From contig CAJORF010000066.1 of NCBI GenBank assembly GCA_905236985.1, positions 48,949 through 112,948 of the forward strand: DNA of 64,000 nucleotides, read 5' to 3'. Positions 50,762 through 58,317 of this stretch are shown here, in pieces; position 1 is the stretch's first letter; the number at the start of each line of letters is the position of its first letter. The position numbers and the translations under genes are program-made. Source of the stretch: an uncultured Bacteroidaceae bacterium (lineage in GTDB: Bacteria; Bacteroidota; Bacteroidia; Bacteroidales; Bacteroidaceae). The notes beneath the pieces were generated by a model. It searched no databases. It was not told where the DNA came from and worked only from the letters and a program-made list of their open reading frames with translations.

Positions 50762-52987
50762 ATGGTTGCCCTCAGAGCCCTATGCCTTACAGCATCCCTG
50801 TGCCTTACACTCGCAGCCGTTGGCGAAAACAGCGTGACCGTGGTTGACCGTCCTGCCCTCATCCGTCAATCATCCATCAACAATTATCCCCGCTACCGTG
50901 TTCCCCTGCATGGCGGCTACCTGCTGAAACTGCCTGTAGGGCAGGTCCAACCCAAGGGATGGCTTCGCGAGTTCCTCTTGCGTCAGCGTGCTGGGCTCAA
51001 CGGCCAGCTCGGAACAGTCAGTGCCTGGCTCGAAAAGAGCAACAACCAGTGGCTCAGTGATTCCGGCGACCACGGATGGGAAGAAGTGCCCTACTGGCTT
51101 CGTGGATATGCCAGCTTGGCCTATATCCTCGACGATGAGGAGATGAAGCGGGAGGCACAGGTATGGTTCGAGGGCGTACTCACCCACCTCAAGGCCGACG
51201 GCTTCCTTGGACCCAAGAACACCTCCAATGGTCGTCCGGAGGTCTGGGCGCAGATGATCATGCTCTGGGCTTTGCAGACCTATTACGAGTATAGCGGCGA
51301 CACACGTGTCATCGATGCAATGACCAACTACTTCAAATGGGAGCTCACCGTGCCCGATGACCTGTTCCTCGAAGATTACTGGGAAAACAAGCGAGGGGGC
51401 GACAACGAGTGGAGCGTCATTTGGCTCTACAACCGTACAGGCGACGAAGCACTGCTTCCGCTCATCCAAAAGCTGCACGCCAACACCGCTAACTGGATGA
51501 TGAAGGATGACCTGCCCAACTGGCACGGTGTCAATGTGGCTCAGGGTTTCCGCGAACCTGCCACCTATTATGTATATACAGGCGAGGAGCAAGCCCTACA
51601 GTGTGCCTACGACAACCACCGATGGATGCGCGAGTGCTACGGGCAGGTGCCTGGCGGAATGTACGGCGCCGACGAGAATGCTCGCGCTGGATATACCGAT
51701 CCGCGACAGGGGGCTGAGACCTGTGCCATCGTAGAGCAGATGGCCAGCGATGAAATCCTGATGGGCATCACGGGCGACCCCGCGTGGGCTGACCACTGCG
51801 AAGATGTGGCCTTCAACACCCTCCCCGCTGCACTGACCCCCGATATGCGCGCACTCCGCTACATCACCTCACCGAATATGGCTGTCAGCGATGGCAAGAA
51901 CCACGCACCCAGCATCGACAACAACCTACGCGGAATGCTCTCCATGAGCCCCTTCAGCAGCCGCTGCTGTCAACACAACCACGGCATGGGGTGGCCTTAT
52001 TTCGCCGAACATCTCGTGATGGCTACCACAGACAACGGTCTCGCCACAATGCTCTATGCCGCCAACGAGACCACTGCGCTCGTGGCCGACGGCAAGACCG
52101 TGCGTCTCATTGAGGATACCAACTATCCCTTCGAGGAAGAAATACGCCTGACCATCCACACCGAGGCACCCGTCACCTTCCCCCTCTACCTTCGCATCCC
52201 CGCTTGGGCTAAGGACGCATCCCTCACCATCAACGGTGAAGCCCAGCCAGTCACGGTTCGCTGTAGTGCCCAGCCAATTACGGTCTCCAATGGTTCCAAG
52301 TCAGTTACGGTTCCCGAGGGTTCTCCCGAGGGCCTTGGTTCTCAGCCAGTTACGGTCTCCAATGGTTCCAAGTCAGTTACGGTCTCCAATGGTTCCAAGT
52401 CAGTTACGGTTCCCGAGGGTTCTCCCGAGGGCCTATACTTCCGCGTTAATCGCATGTGGCAGGAAGGTGACAAGGTAGTTCTGCAACTGCCGATGACTTT
52501 CAGCCGTCAAGTTTGGCTGAAGAACAAGTCAAGCGTAAGCGTCAACTACGGTCCCCTCACCCTCTCGCTGCGAATCGGCGAGGAGTACCGTCAGCGCGAC
52601 AGCCGCGATCACGAAATCGTCCAGGATGACTCCCACTGGCAGACAGGTGTTGATGCCTCGCTGTGGCCCGCCTACGAGATTTTTGCCACCACTGACTGGA
52701 ACTACGCCCTCTGTGTCGATGCCAACGACATGCCTCTCGACCTCACCATCCAGCGCAAGGCGTGGCCCGCTGACAACTTCCCCTTCACGCCCGAAAGCGT
52801 GCCCTTCGAAGTGACCGCCAAGGGGCGTAAGATTCCCTCCTGGGGTTTCGATGCCACTGGCATGACAGCTCCCCTGCCCACCGCCTTCGATGCCCACGAC
52901 AGCAAAGAGCAGCCGCTGACACTCATACCTATGGGTGCCACACGCCTACGCATCACCGCCTTCCCTCATACACGTCTTACTCATTGA
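50762..52987 (+). CDS. Glycoside hydrolase family 127 (beta-L-arabinofuranosidase-like)
   Basis: This 741-residue secreted enzyme starts with a signal peptide (MVALRALCLTASLCLTLAAV). The (alpha/alpha)6 barrel carries GAETCAIVEQ (Glu319, Cys321) and SRCCQHNHG (Cys402, Cys403), matching the Zn-binding Glu/Cys set and nucleophilic Cys of GH127 enzymes such as HypBA1. It is expected to release beta-L-arabinofuranose from plant glycans. The C-terminal beta domains are interrupted at about residues 500-558 by tandem copies of VTVSNGSKS and VTVPEGSPEGL. It lies 140 bp after the peptidase gene, with no promoter seen. Confidence 0.88.
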   Translation: MVALRALCLTASLCLTLAAVGENSVTVVDRPALIRQSSINNYPRYRVPLHGGYLLKLPVGQVQPKGWLREFLLRQRAGLNGQLGTVSAWLEKSNNQWLSDSGDHGWEEVPYWLRGYASLAYILDDEEMKREAQVWFEGVLTHLKADGFLGPKNTSNGRPEVWAQMIMLWALQTYYEYSGDTRVIDAMTNYFKWELTVPDDLFLEDYWENKRGGDNEWSVIWLYNRTGDEALLPLIQKLHANTANWMMKDDLPNWHGVNVAQGFREPATYYVYTGEEQALQCAYDNHRWMRECYGQVPGGMYGADENARAGYTDPRQGAETCAIVEQMASDEILMGITGDPAWADHCEDVAFNTLPAALTPDMRALRYITSPNMAVSDGKNHAPSIDNNLRGMLSMSPFSSRCCQHNHGMGWPYFAEHLVMATTDNGLATMLYAANETTALVADGKTVRLIEDTNYPFEEEIRLTIHTEAPVTFPLYLRIPAWAKDASLTINGEAQPVTVRCSAQPITVSNGSKSVTVPEGSPEGLGSQPVTVSNGSKSVTVSNGSKSVTVPEGSPEGLYFRVNRMWQEGDKVVLQLPMTFSRQVWLKNKSSVSVNYGPLTLSLRIGEEYRQRDSRDHEIVQDDSHWQTGVDASLWPAYEIFATTDWNYALCVDANDMPLDLTIQRKAWPADNFPFTPESVPFEVTAKGRKIPSWGFDATGMTAPLPTAFDAHDSKEQPLTLIPMGATRLRITAFPHTRLTH
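52244..52438 (+). repeat. In-frame minisatellite within the GH127 gene
   Basis: A 27-bp unit beginning GTTACGGTCTCCAATGG (encoding VTVSNGSKS) occurs three times, and a unit encoding VTVPEGSPEGL twice, in the order A-B-(GSQP)-A-A-B. All copies keep the frame. The flanking sequence (INGEAQPVTV ... YFRVNRMWQEGD) reads as one continuous family segment without them, so the array is an expansion. Confidence 0.88.
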
Positions 52988-53126
52988 TCATGCTCAAAGT
53001 AAGCGTCTTCGTAATGTCCATCACGGTGCAGGCAACAAGCCAGCCCGTATAGTAGTTGGCATCCTGATTGTAAAAGCGTGGAGTGCCTGATTGACAGGAA
53101 GTTCTTCCATACGCTGACTGTTTCAT
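52977..53126 (-). other. Short unassigned reading frame in the gap after GH127
   Basis: A 49-codon frame (MKQSAYGRTSCQSGTPRFYN at its start, ending SMINE) runs from ATG at 53126 to a stop at 52977, overlapping the end of the GH127 gene by 11 bp. A second minus-strand frame over the same bases is also open. No family is recognised; it may be a small gene, a remnant or chance. The rest of 52988-53250 holds only the promoter of the next gene. Confidence 0.25.
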
Positions 53127-53194
53127 CGCACACCATTCCCGTTAAACAAACTTAAAGTTTAGGACAAATCAGCTGCTATACAAAGGAATGTTTA

Positions 53195-53202
53195 TACCTT
53201 TG
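53195..53202 (+). promoter_or_regulatory. -7 box for the DUF4923 gene
   Basis: TACCTTTG followed by TAATCC matches the consensus, about 48 bp before the ATG at 53251. No -33 element is clear. Confidence 0.65.
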
Positions 53203-53250
53203 TAATCCAAAAAAGACAGAAAGGCAAATTATATAATCTTACACCATAAC

Positions 53251-53877
53251 ATGATGAAAAAAACTTTTATGCCACTTCTTGCAGCCATGACGCTGATGCT
53301 CTCAGGCTGCTATACAACGGGACTCGGAACGACATCTACCACCAATTCAACCAGTAGTGTGCTGACTAGTGTGCTGGGCACCATCCTGAGCAATGTGTTG
53401 TTGGGAGGTATGTCATTCGATCAGTCAAGTATGATGGGTAGCTGGAACTACAGTGCCCCAACGACGGCCTTTACCACAGAATCGACGCTGCAAAAGGCCG
53501 GAGGCACCGCTGCGATCTCCAGCATCAATTCATCGCTGGCAAGTAACTACAACAGCATCGGCATCAACCGCAACAACACCTCTTTCTCCTTCCTTTCCGG
53601 CAACAAGTTCTCGGCGAAGGTCAACGGCATCTCATTCGGCGGTACGTATGCTTATAACCCCCAGAACGGTGAGATCACCCTCACCACGCCTACTGAGACC
53701 ATAAAGGGCACCGCCATCAAGACCCAGAAAGGAATGGGTCTGATGTTCGACTCCACGCAGATGGTCAACCTCCTTCAGAAAGAAGGCAAAGTCAGCAACA
53801 CGGCTGCTATTCAGGCTGTGAGCAAGCTCGCCAAGAGGTCCAACGGTGCTCGCGTTGGCTTTGAGCTTACAAAATAA
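53251..53877 (+). CDS. DUF4923 family lipoprotein
   Basis: This 208-residue protein has a lipoprotein signal (LMLSGC, Cys about 20), a Ser/Thr-rich linker, then VLTSVLGTILSNVLLGGMSF and MGSWNYSAPTTAFTTE, as in DUF4923 proteins, which are small Bacteroidetes outer-membrane or periplasmic lipoproteins of unknown function. The C-terminal part is lipocalin-like in its alternating strands (FSFLSGNKFSAKVNGISFGG). It is transcribed alone from its own promoter and ends at a hairpin shared with the convergent phosphoesterase gene. Confidence 0.8.
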   Translation: MMKKTFMPLLAAMTLMLSGCYTTGLGTTSTTNSTSSVLTSVLGTILSNVLLGGMSFDQSSMMGSWNYSAPTTAFTTESTLQKAGGTAAISSINSSLASNYNSIGINRNNTSFSFLSGNKFSAKVNGISFGGTYAYNPQNGEITLTTPTETIKGTAIKTQKGMGLMFDSTQMVNLLQKEGKVSNTAAIQAVSKLAKRSNGARVGFELTK

Positions 53878-53906
53878 GAGACGACAAGCATCTAGCTTGA
53901 ATCTAT

Positions 53907-55259
53907 TTAAGAGGAGGGGTTGAATTCCAATTCCTCCTCTACTTTTCCTGTGAGCAGGTTGTGGACGGTGATGCGGAGACGTTTGTCGCGCACTTCGCCC
54001 TCGATGACGGTGGGGAACTTATCCTTGCGTTCTCTGCCGTTAGATTCGCCCATCTCGGGTCCGCCGCCGACAATCTGTGCCCAGGGACGCGATTTCGTGG
54101 GAGCATCGTAGTGGTAGCGGTGCTGGTGCGCCGTGATGATGAGCTGGCAGTGCGCCTTTTCGAGCAATGGCGTCCACATCTTCGCGCACGTGCGCTGCCA
54201 CATGGCAAAGTCGGGAGAATAATGCGGGTCTTTGTCATCAGGTGACAAGTCGCCAGGGTTGTGCTTGGGATTGTCGTCGAAGAGCGGAATATGGCAGAAG
54301 GCGACCAGGAAGGGAGCCTTGGCGATCTCCTTGCGTTTCAGCGCATCGCGGAGCCAAGCAGTCTGAGCCTCGCGGTAACCCTTGCTGTTGAAGAGTCCGG
54401 CAAATTTGGGGTTCGTATCGAGCTTGTCCTCACCTGTGTCGAGACCAATCAAAGCGATATCGCCCATGCGCACAGCAAAGTTGCGCCCCAAGTCCCAGTC
54501 ACGGGAACTGCGTTCCTCGGGCTGACGGTACATCCAGACACGTTCGAGATGACGATTAGCCATGCCGCGCAGGTCGTGGTTGCCTGGACAGAAGAGATAA
54601 GGTATTTCAGCAGCATAGTCGCGCCGCTCAATGTCAGGAGTGAGGTAGATGCGCGTCTGTGCCTCAATGGTCTCCTCGACATTGCTGGCATCGCCGTTCC
54701 AGATGACGCATGAAGGACGCAGCCTGGCAATCTTGTCGATGGCGCGCCCGAAGGGTACCCACTGGACGTGCGTGTCGTTGATGACACAGAAATGCGAATG
54801 GGCGTTCTTGCCCGCTGTTGTGAACTTATAGAGATGCGGATCTTTCTCGGTGCCAATGACTTTCATGTCGTAGCCACCCTTGTAGGCTATACGGTCGGCA
54901 CCGATGCGATAGTAATATGTGGTAGAAGGTTTCAGCCCCGTGACGCGCACTTGGATCACGCGGTCGCTGATGTCCGTCGTGCGATAGCCACCACACTTGA
55001 TGGTCTGCCCATCGCTGAGGTCGGGACGGCGACCGATGACGACAAAGCCATTGGCCATGTCGCTGACGGCAAAGGCGATGCCGATGGAGGTCTCCGCGTA
55101 GTTCTGAAGCATCGGGGCAGAGACGATGAGGGGGGAGGGAGACGATGAAGGGTCGGATGGGGTGTCAGGGGTGATGACCTGAGCTGCTTCAGCTACATTA
55201 CCGACGCTCACGGCTACGGGTAGCATGGCCGCGGTTTTCAAGAATTCTCTTCGTTTCAT
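53907..55259 (-). CDS. Tat-exported metallophosphoesterase (purple acid phosphatase-like)
   Basis: This 450-residue protein begins with a Tat-type signal (KRREFLKTAAMLPVAVSVGN, with the RRxFLK motif), a fibronectin III-like N-terminal domain (about 45-150; LKPSTTYYYRIG) and a calcineurin-like phosphoesterase domain. Metal-binding residues are visible in VINDTHVQW (Asp162, His164), WNGDAS (Asp190), CPGNHDLRG (Asn227, His228), AFCHIPLFDD and ITAHQHRYHYD. It is probably a periplasmic phosphatase or nucleotidase. It is the last gene of the ECF sigma operon, 21 bp after the DUF5056 gene. Confidence 0.85.
   Translation of the reverse strand: MKRREFLKTAAMLPVAVSVGNVAEAAQVITPDTPSDPSSSPSPLIVSAPMLQNYAETSIGIAFAVSDMANGFVVIGRRPDLSDGQTIKCGGYRTTDISDRVIQVRVTGLKPSTTYYYRIGADRIAYKGGYDMKVIGTEKDPHLYKFTTAGKNAHSHFCVINDTHVQWVPFGRAIDKIARLRPSCVIWNGDASNVEETIEAQTRIYLTPDIERRDYAAEIPYLFCPGNHDLRGMANRHLERVWMYRQPEERSSRDWDLGRNFAVRMGDIALIGLDTGEDKLDTNPKFAGLFNSKGYREAQTAWLRDALKRKEIAKAPFLVAFCHIPLFDDNPKHNPGDLSPDDKDPHYSPDFAMWQRTCAKMWTPLLEKAHCQLIITAHQHRYHYDAPTKSRPWAQIVGGGPEMGESNGRERKDKFPTVIEGEVRDKRLRITVHNLLTGKVEEELEFNPSS
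53910..53940 (+). terminator. Hairpin overlapping the end of the convergent phosphoesterase gene
   Basis: AGAGGAGG (53910-53917) and CCTCCTCT (53933-53940) form an 8-bp stem followed by ACTTTTCC on the plus strand, about 30 bp after the DUF4923 stop. The same bases encode the last residues (EEELEFNPSS) of the minus-strand phosphoesterase. Confidence 0.55.
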
Positions 55260-55280
55260 AGGTTTTCGTTATTAAGGGCT

Positions 55281-55742
55281 TTACCATTGCTTAACTAGAC
55301 GTTGGACGATTAACGGCATGAGGATGAGGGCCGTGAGGAAGAGGGCCACGAGCTGCGTAGCCGTAGGCATCATTTCGGGCAGACGGTGCAGGAAGAGCAT
55401 GGCGTGCACGAGCAGGCCGTCATAGTCGTAGGAGAGAACACCCATGACGATGCGGGCGACGAGCCCCTGCATGAAAATCCACGAACGGGTGAAGAAACCG
55501 AGGTAGATCAGCAAGCCCACCACGCCGACAACGGTCATGATGTTGAGCCACAACGACCAACGATGCAGACGAAGCGTATCCGAAAGACCCAACGCTGCAG
55601 CACGTTCGGGCAGCGCACTCATCACCCGCTCAGTGAAGCCATTGTCGGCAATGGGCTGGCGCGCTTCGGAGAAGAAGGACCTGAGAAGCTTCTCATCGTC
55701 CACCGCTCTCCTCTCCTCTTTTATCTTATCCATTGTATCCAT
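55281..55742 (-). CDS. DUF5056-like membrane protein, probable anti-sigma partner
   Basis: This 153-residue protein has a cytoplasmic N-terminal part with DDEKLLRSFFSEARQPIADN and GFTERVMSALPER, a segment typical of Bacteroidetes ECF partners, and two or three transmembrane segments (about 67-85, 92-110 and 127-147). The ATG at 55742, or 55733, overlaps the end of the sigma factor gene (by 17 or 8 bp), so the two are translationally coupled. This supports a role in holding the sigma factor inactive at the membrane, by inference. Confidence 0.72.
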   Translation of the reverse strand: MDTMDKIKEERRAVDDEKLLRSFFSEARQPIADNGFTERVMSALPERAAALGLSDTLRLHRWSLWLNIMTVVGVVGLLIYLGFFTRSWIFMQGLVARIVMGVLSYDYDGLLVHAMLFLHRLPEMMPTATQLVALFLTALILMPLIVQRLVKQW

Positions 55743-56271
55743 TTTTTCTGAGGTAATTAGCTAAGTTTTTCTTGCCACGCAAGAGGTGGCTCTTGACCGT
55801 ATTCTCTGGTATGCCGGTGATGCCGGAAATATCCTTGATGCTCTGACCCTCCATGCACTGTAGGATGACACACGTACGCTCGCTTTCGGAGAGGGTAGCA
55901 AGAGCCAAGTCGAGATCGTGATGGATGGCCCATCCCCCATCCCCTCCCGTCTGGGAGGGGGATTGCTGCGTGCAGCTATCGAGTGATGCAAGATGCACAT
56001 TCCTCCTTTCATCATCCAAAAACACGTGGTAGGCAATGCGCATGAGCCAGGTCTCGAATCCTGATAGCTGCCGAAAGGAGCTGAGGTGCTGCCAGGCACG
56101 GATGAAAGTCTCCTGGGCCAGGTCGTCCGCTCGCATCTCATCGCCAGCTGTCAAACGGCGCAGGAAGCGACGCACGGCTTCCTGATGTGCCTTGACCAGT
56201 TGGCTAAAGGCACGTTCGCTGCCGAAGGTCACTACCTGCGCGATGAGTGCGATGTCTGAGAGCGCCGCCAT
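55726..56271 (-). CDS. ECF-family RNA polymerase sigma factor
   Basis: This 181-residue protein has region 2 at about 22-90 (ADDLAQETFIRAWQHLSSFR and FETWLMRIAYHVFLDDERR) and region 4 at about 124-172 (LSESERTCVILQCMEGQSIK and GIPENTVKSHLLRGKKNL, helix-turn-helix). It has no sigma region 3, as expected for ECF factors. The linker contains a G/S/Q-rich insertion (about 100-116) encoded by a C-rich palindromic repeat. It follows the DUF6249 gene by 3 bp and overlaps the DUF5056 gene. An AAC-17-CGTC element before the operon suggests that it drives its own expression. Confidence 0.92.
   Translation of the reverse strand: MAALSDIALIAQVVTFGSERAFSQLVKAHQEAVRRFLRRLTAGDEMRADDLAQETFIRAWQHLSSFRQLSGFETWLMRIAYHVFLDDERRNVHLASLDSCTQQSPSQTGGDGGWAIHHDLDLALATLSESERTCVILQCMEGQSIKDISGITGIPENTVKSHLLRGKKNLANYLRKNGYNG
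55931..55961. repeat. CCCCTCCC palindrome within the sigma factor linker
   Basis: CATCCCCCAT is followed by CCCCTCCC (55941-55948), loop GTCT, and GGGAGGGG (55953-55960), a perfect 8-bp stem. It is read in frame on the minus strand as PSQTGGDGGWA between sigma regions 2 and 4. A related C-rich element lies at 58921-58964. Confidence 0.75.
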
Positions 56272-56274
56272 GGA

Positions 56275-57198
56275 TTATTGGTAGTGGTTGTCTTTGCCCT
56301 TGGTGGTGGAGGCAATGACGAGCTTGGCGACTCCGATGCAGGCGACGAGTGCTCCGATGCCCCAAAGTCCTTCGAATCCGATGCTGAGGAAGAGCAGGAC
56401 GAGGCCAATGCCTACGCAGCAGTACATGATGCCACTCTTCCACATCTCACGGTTCTCGTTAGGGTAAGGCTGATTCACATAGGCGTGCGTCGCTGTGCTG
56501 TCTGTCGATGCCGCTCCCGTAGCAGTCCCTGCGGTGGTCTGGGCGTTCAGGGGGGCTCCCGTGGAAGTGGTCTGCGTGACCTGCGGGGTATTTCTACGAC
56601 TGTTTCTGACAATGAGCCAGATAATGAGGGCGATGATCCAGATCGGTGCCGTGAAGATGCCGAAGAGCAGCAGGACGACAAAGATGGCGATGAAGATGCC
56701 CAGGATGCCGCCCAGGATGCCCAGTGTACCGCCGAAGAGGCCAGGCCATTCGAAGTGGAAATTCCTTGAGAACTCCTCTGCGATCTCATCGATGTCATCG
56801 TTCGAGAGCAGAACGGTGTCAGGGTCTTCGCCTTCGTAGAAGAACGTCGTGTCCTCGGACAGCGATTCGAGCGAGTCGCCCAGACGCTCCATCTCCTTGC
56901 CGAGCTGATCGATCTCCTTGCTCAGGCTATCGGCTTTCGAAGGATTGGTGATGGCGTTCAGTGCGATCTGTACGCCCTTGGTGCCCATCTGTGCGCCGCG
57001 TCGGGCCATCTCCTTGGCCACTTCTTTTTCCTGATTGGTGATGGCGCGGCCTTTGGTTTTACCGTCTTTCGAGCGAACGACGATGTTTTTCTTGTGTTGG
57101 ATAGAGTCTGTTGTCTCTTCTGCCATCGTGGTGGTGAAGGGGACTGCGGTCAGCATCAGTGCTGCCAGCATGGCTGTGAGGATTCTTGAAGTTTTCAT
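56275..57198 (-). CDS. DUF6249-like membrane protein heading the ECF operon
   Basis: The ATG at 57198 gives 307 residues with a signal peptide (MKTSRILTAMLAALMLTAVP); a start at 57285 would lie upstream of the ECF promoter. A charged coiled-coil segment (about 75-120; IDQLGKEMERLGDSLESLSE) is followed by a hydrophobic pair (GTLGILGGILGIFIAIFVVL and IWIIALIIWLIVRNS), a Thr/Ala linker and a second pair of membrane segments near the C-terminus. Such proteins are often found with ECF sigma factors in Bacteroidetes; they may sense envelope state, by inference. It starts the four-gene operon with the sigma factor, DUF5056 and phosphoesterase genes. Confidence 0.72.
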   Translation of the reverse strand: MKTSRILTAMLAALMLTAVPFTTTMAEETTDSIQHKKNIVVRSKDGKTKGRAITNQEKEVAKEMARRGAQMGTKGVQIALNAITNPSKADSLSKEIDQLGKEMERLGDSLESLSEDTTFFYEGEDPDTVLLSNDDIDEIAEEFSRNFHFEWPGLFGGTLGILGGILGIFIAIFVVLLLFGIFTAPIWIIALIIWLIVRNSRRNTPQVTQTTSTGAPLNAQTTAGTATGAASTDSTATHAYVNQPYPNENREMWKSGIMYCCVGIGLVLLFLSIGFEGLWGIGALVACIGVAKLVIASTTKGKDNHYQ

Positions 57199-57251
57199 CT
57201 TGTTTTCTTTTTTCGTTATCGTATTTGTTTTTTTGTTTTCTCTATCCGTTA

Positions 57252-57275
57252 GACGAAACTCGAAAGAAAATAGTT
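57252..57275 (-). promoter_or_regulatory. ECF-sigma-type promoter of the sigma factor operon
   Basis: The minus strand reads GCAAC (AAC at 57273-57275), a 17-base T-rich spacer and CGTC (57252-57255) followed by TAACGG. This fits the AAC/CGTC pattern of ECF promoters and resembles the element at 35611-35633. The leader to the ATG at 57198 is about 45 nt. Confidence 0.65.
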
Positions 57276-57301
57276 GCGACAGCAAACAGTTTTAACACTT
57301 G

Positions 57302-58252
57302 TTAAGACTGGAAGAACTTCTTATAGATGAAGCGGACGAGTTTGCCAAGCCACGTGTAGCGAATGCCCCAGTCGGTGAGTGCCTCTTTCATGGCTGCTTC
57401 GATGCGCGGGTCTTCAGCTGGTGGGATGTAAGAAAGGGCGATGGAGCCTGCATAGGGCTCGCGGTCATATTCGTAGCGTTGCAACAGGCGTGTGGCCCAA
57501 TCGGGCAGATGACCATAGTGGGTTCCACCCGTGAGACCGATGTTGCGGACAAGGGTGCGCGTGGGATAGAGGCAGAGACCTCCGGCACGACGGATGGCGA
57601 TGCTCCAGCAGATGTCCCAAGGGATGGGCTGACGGTTGAGGTCCTTCAAGCAGGGGAACACCCCACCATATTCCAACGCAGACAGCAACTCAGGCGTTAA
57701 GCCAGCGAGGGCTTCAGCGCGCGTGGCGAAATGATGGAAGTGACGTTGCCAACGGTCGCGCCAAGTGCCCCAGCCCCAACCTGCCATAAAGGGGGAGAAA
57801 TAAAAGGAGGTGAGAGGAGAGGCATCCTCCCATCTGGTGAATCCGCTCACGTGCATCACATTGGGCTCATCGCGGTACAGCTCGAAGGCTTCGTTCATGT
57901 ATTGGAGGTAGTGGGGCGTGGTGACGATGTCATCCTCGAGGACGATGATGGTGTCGTGGTGATCAAAAACCTGCTTGATGCCCTCGATGATGTTGCGCTC
58001 CAGATAGTAGTTCACTGGACGCTCCACGATGGTCATACTATGTAATGTTCGCGCACGCGCAACCTCAGCCTCCACCTCATGCAGCAATGCCCGCACTTCT
58101 TTGACTGCCGCCCACGAAGCCTCGTCGCGTCCACCGTCAGAGAAGACGTAGAGATCGGTCTGCGGAGCAAGAGTGTTGGCCAACAAAGCGTGCAATGTAG
58201 CACGTGTGTTGTCGGCGCGGTTATAGACAAAGAGGGCAACGGGAGATGGCAT
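57302..58252 (-). CDS. Glycosyltransferase (GT-A, N-acetylglucosaminyltransferase-like)
   Basis: This 316-residue enzyme starts MPSPVALFVYNRADNTRATL and carries IIVLEDDIVTTPHYLQYMNE, with the DXD-like EDD, and FSPFMAGWGWGTWRDRWQ. This pattern is found in Bacteroidetes glycosyltransferases related to GNT-I. The C-terminal end is basic and amphipathic and may bind the membrane. It is the last gene of the LicD operon, 65 bp after the acyltransferase. The acceptor is unknown; a surface glycan is likely from the neighbours. Confidence 0.8.
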   Translation of the reverse strand: MPSPVALFVYNRADNTRATLHALLANTLAPQTDLYVFSDGGRDEASWAAVKEVRALLHEVEAEVARARTLHSMTIVERPVNYYLERNIIEGIKQVFDHHDTIIVLEDDIVTTPHYLQYMNEAFELYRDEPNVMHVSGFTRWEDASPLTSFYFSPFMAGWGWGTWRDRWQRHFHHFATRAEALAGLTPELLSALEYGGVFPCLKDLNRQPIPWDICWSIAIRRAGGLCLYPTRTLVRNIGLTGGTHYGHLPDWATRLLQRYEYDREPYAGSIALSYIPPAEDPRIEAAMKEALTDWGIRYTWLGKLVRFIYKKFFQS

Positions 58253-58317
58253 AGGAGGGATGAGGAAATATAAAAATTAAAAAATGAGAAGATTAAAAAA
58301 TGATCTTATTTTTCACT

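Noticed and set aside
56275..57285. Longer start at 57285 for the DUF6249-like gene
   Set aside because: It would precede the ECF promoter at 57252-57275, and the signal peptide begins at the ATG at 57198.
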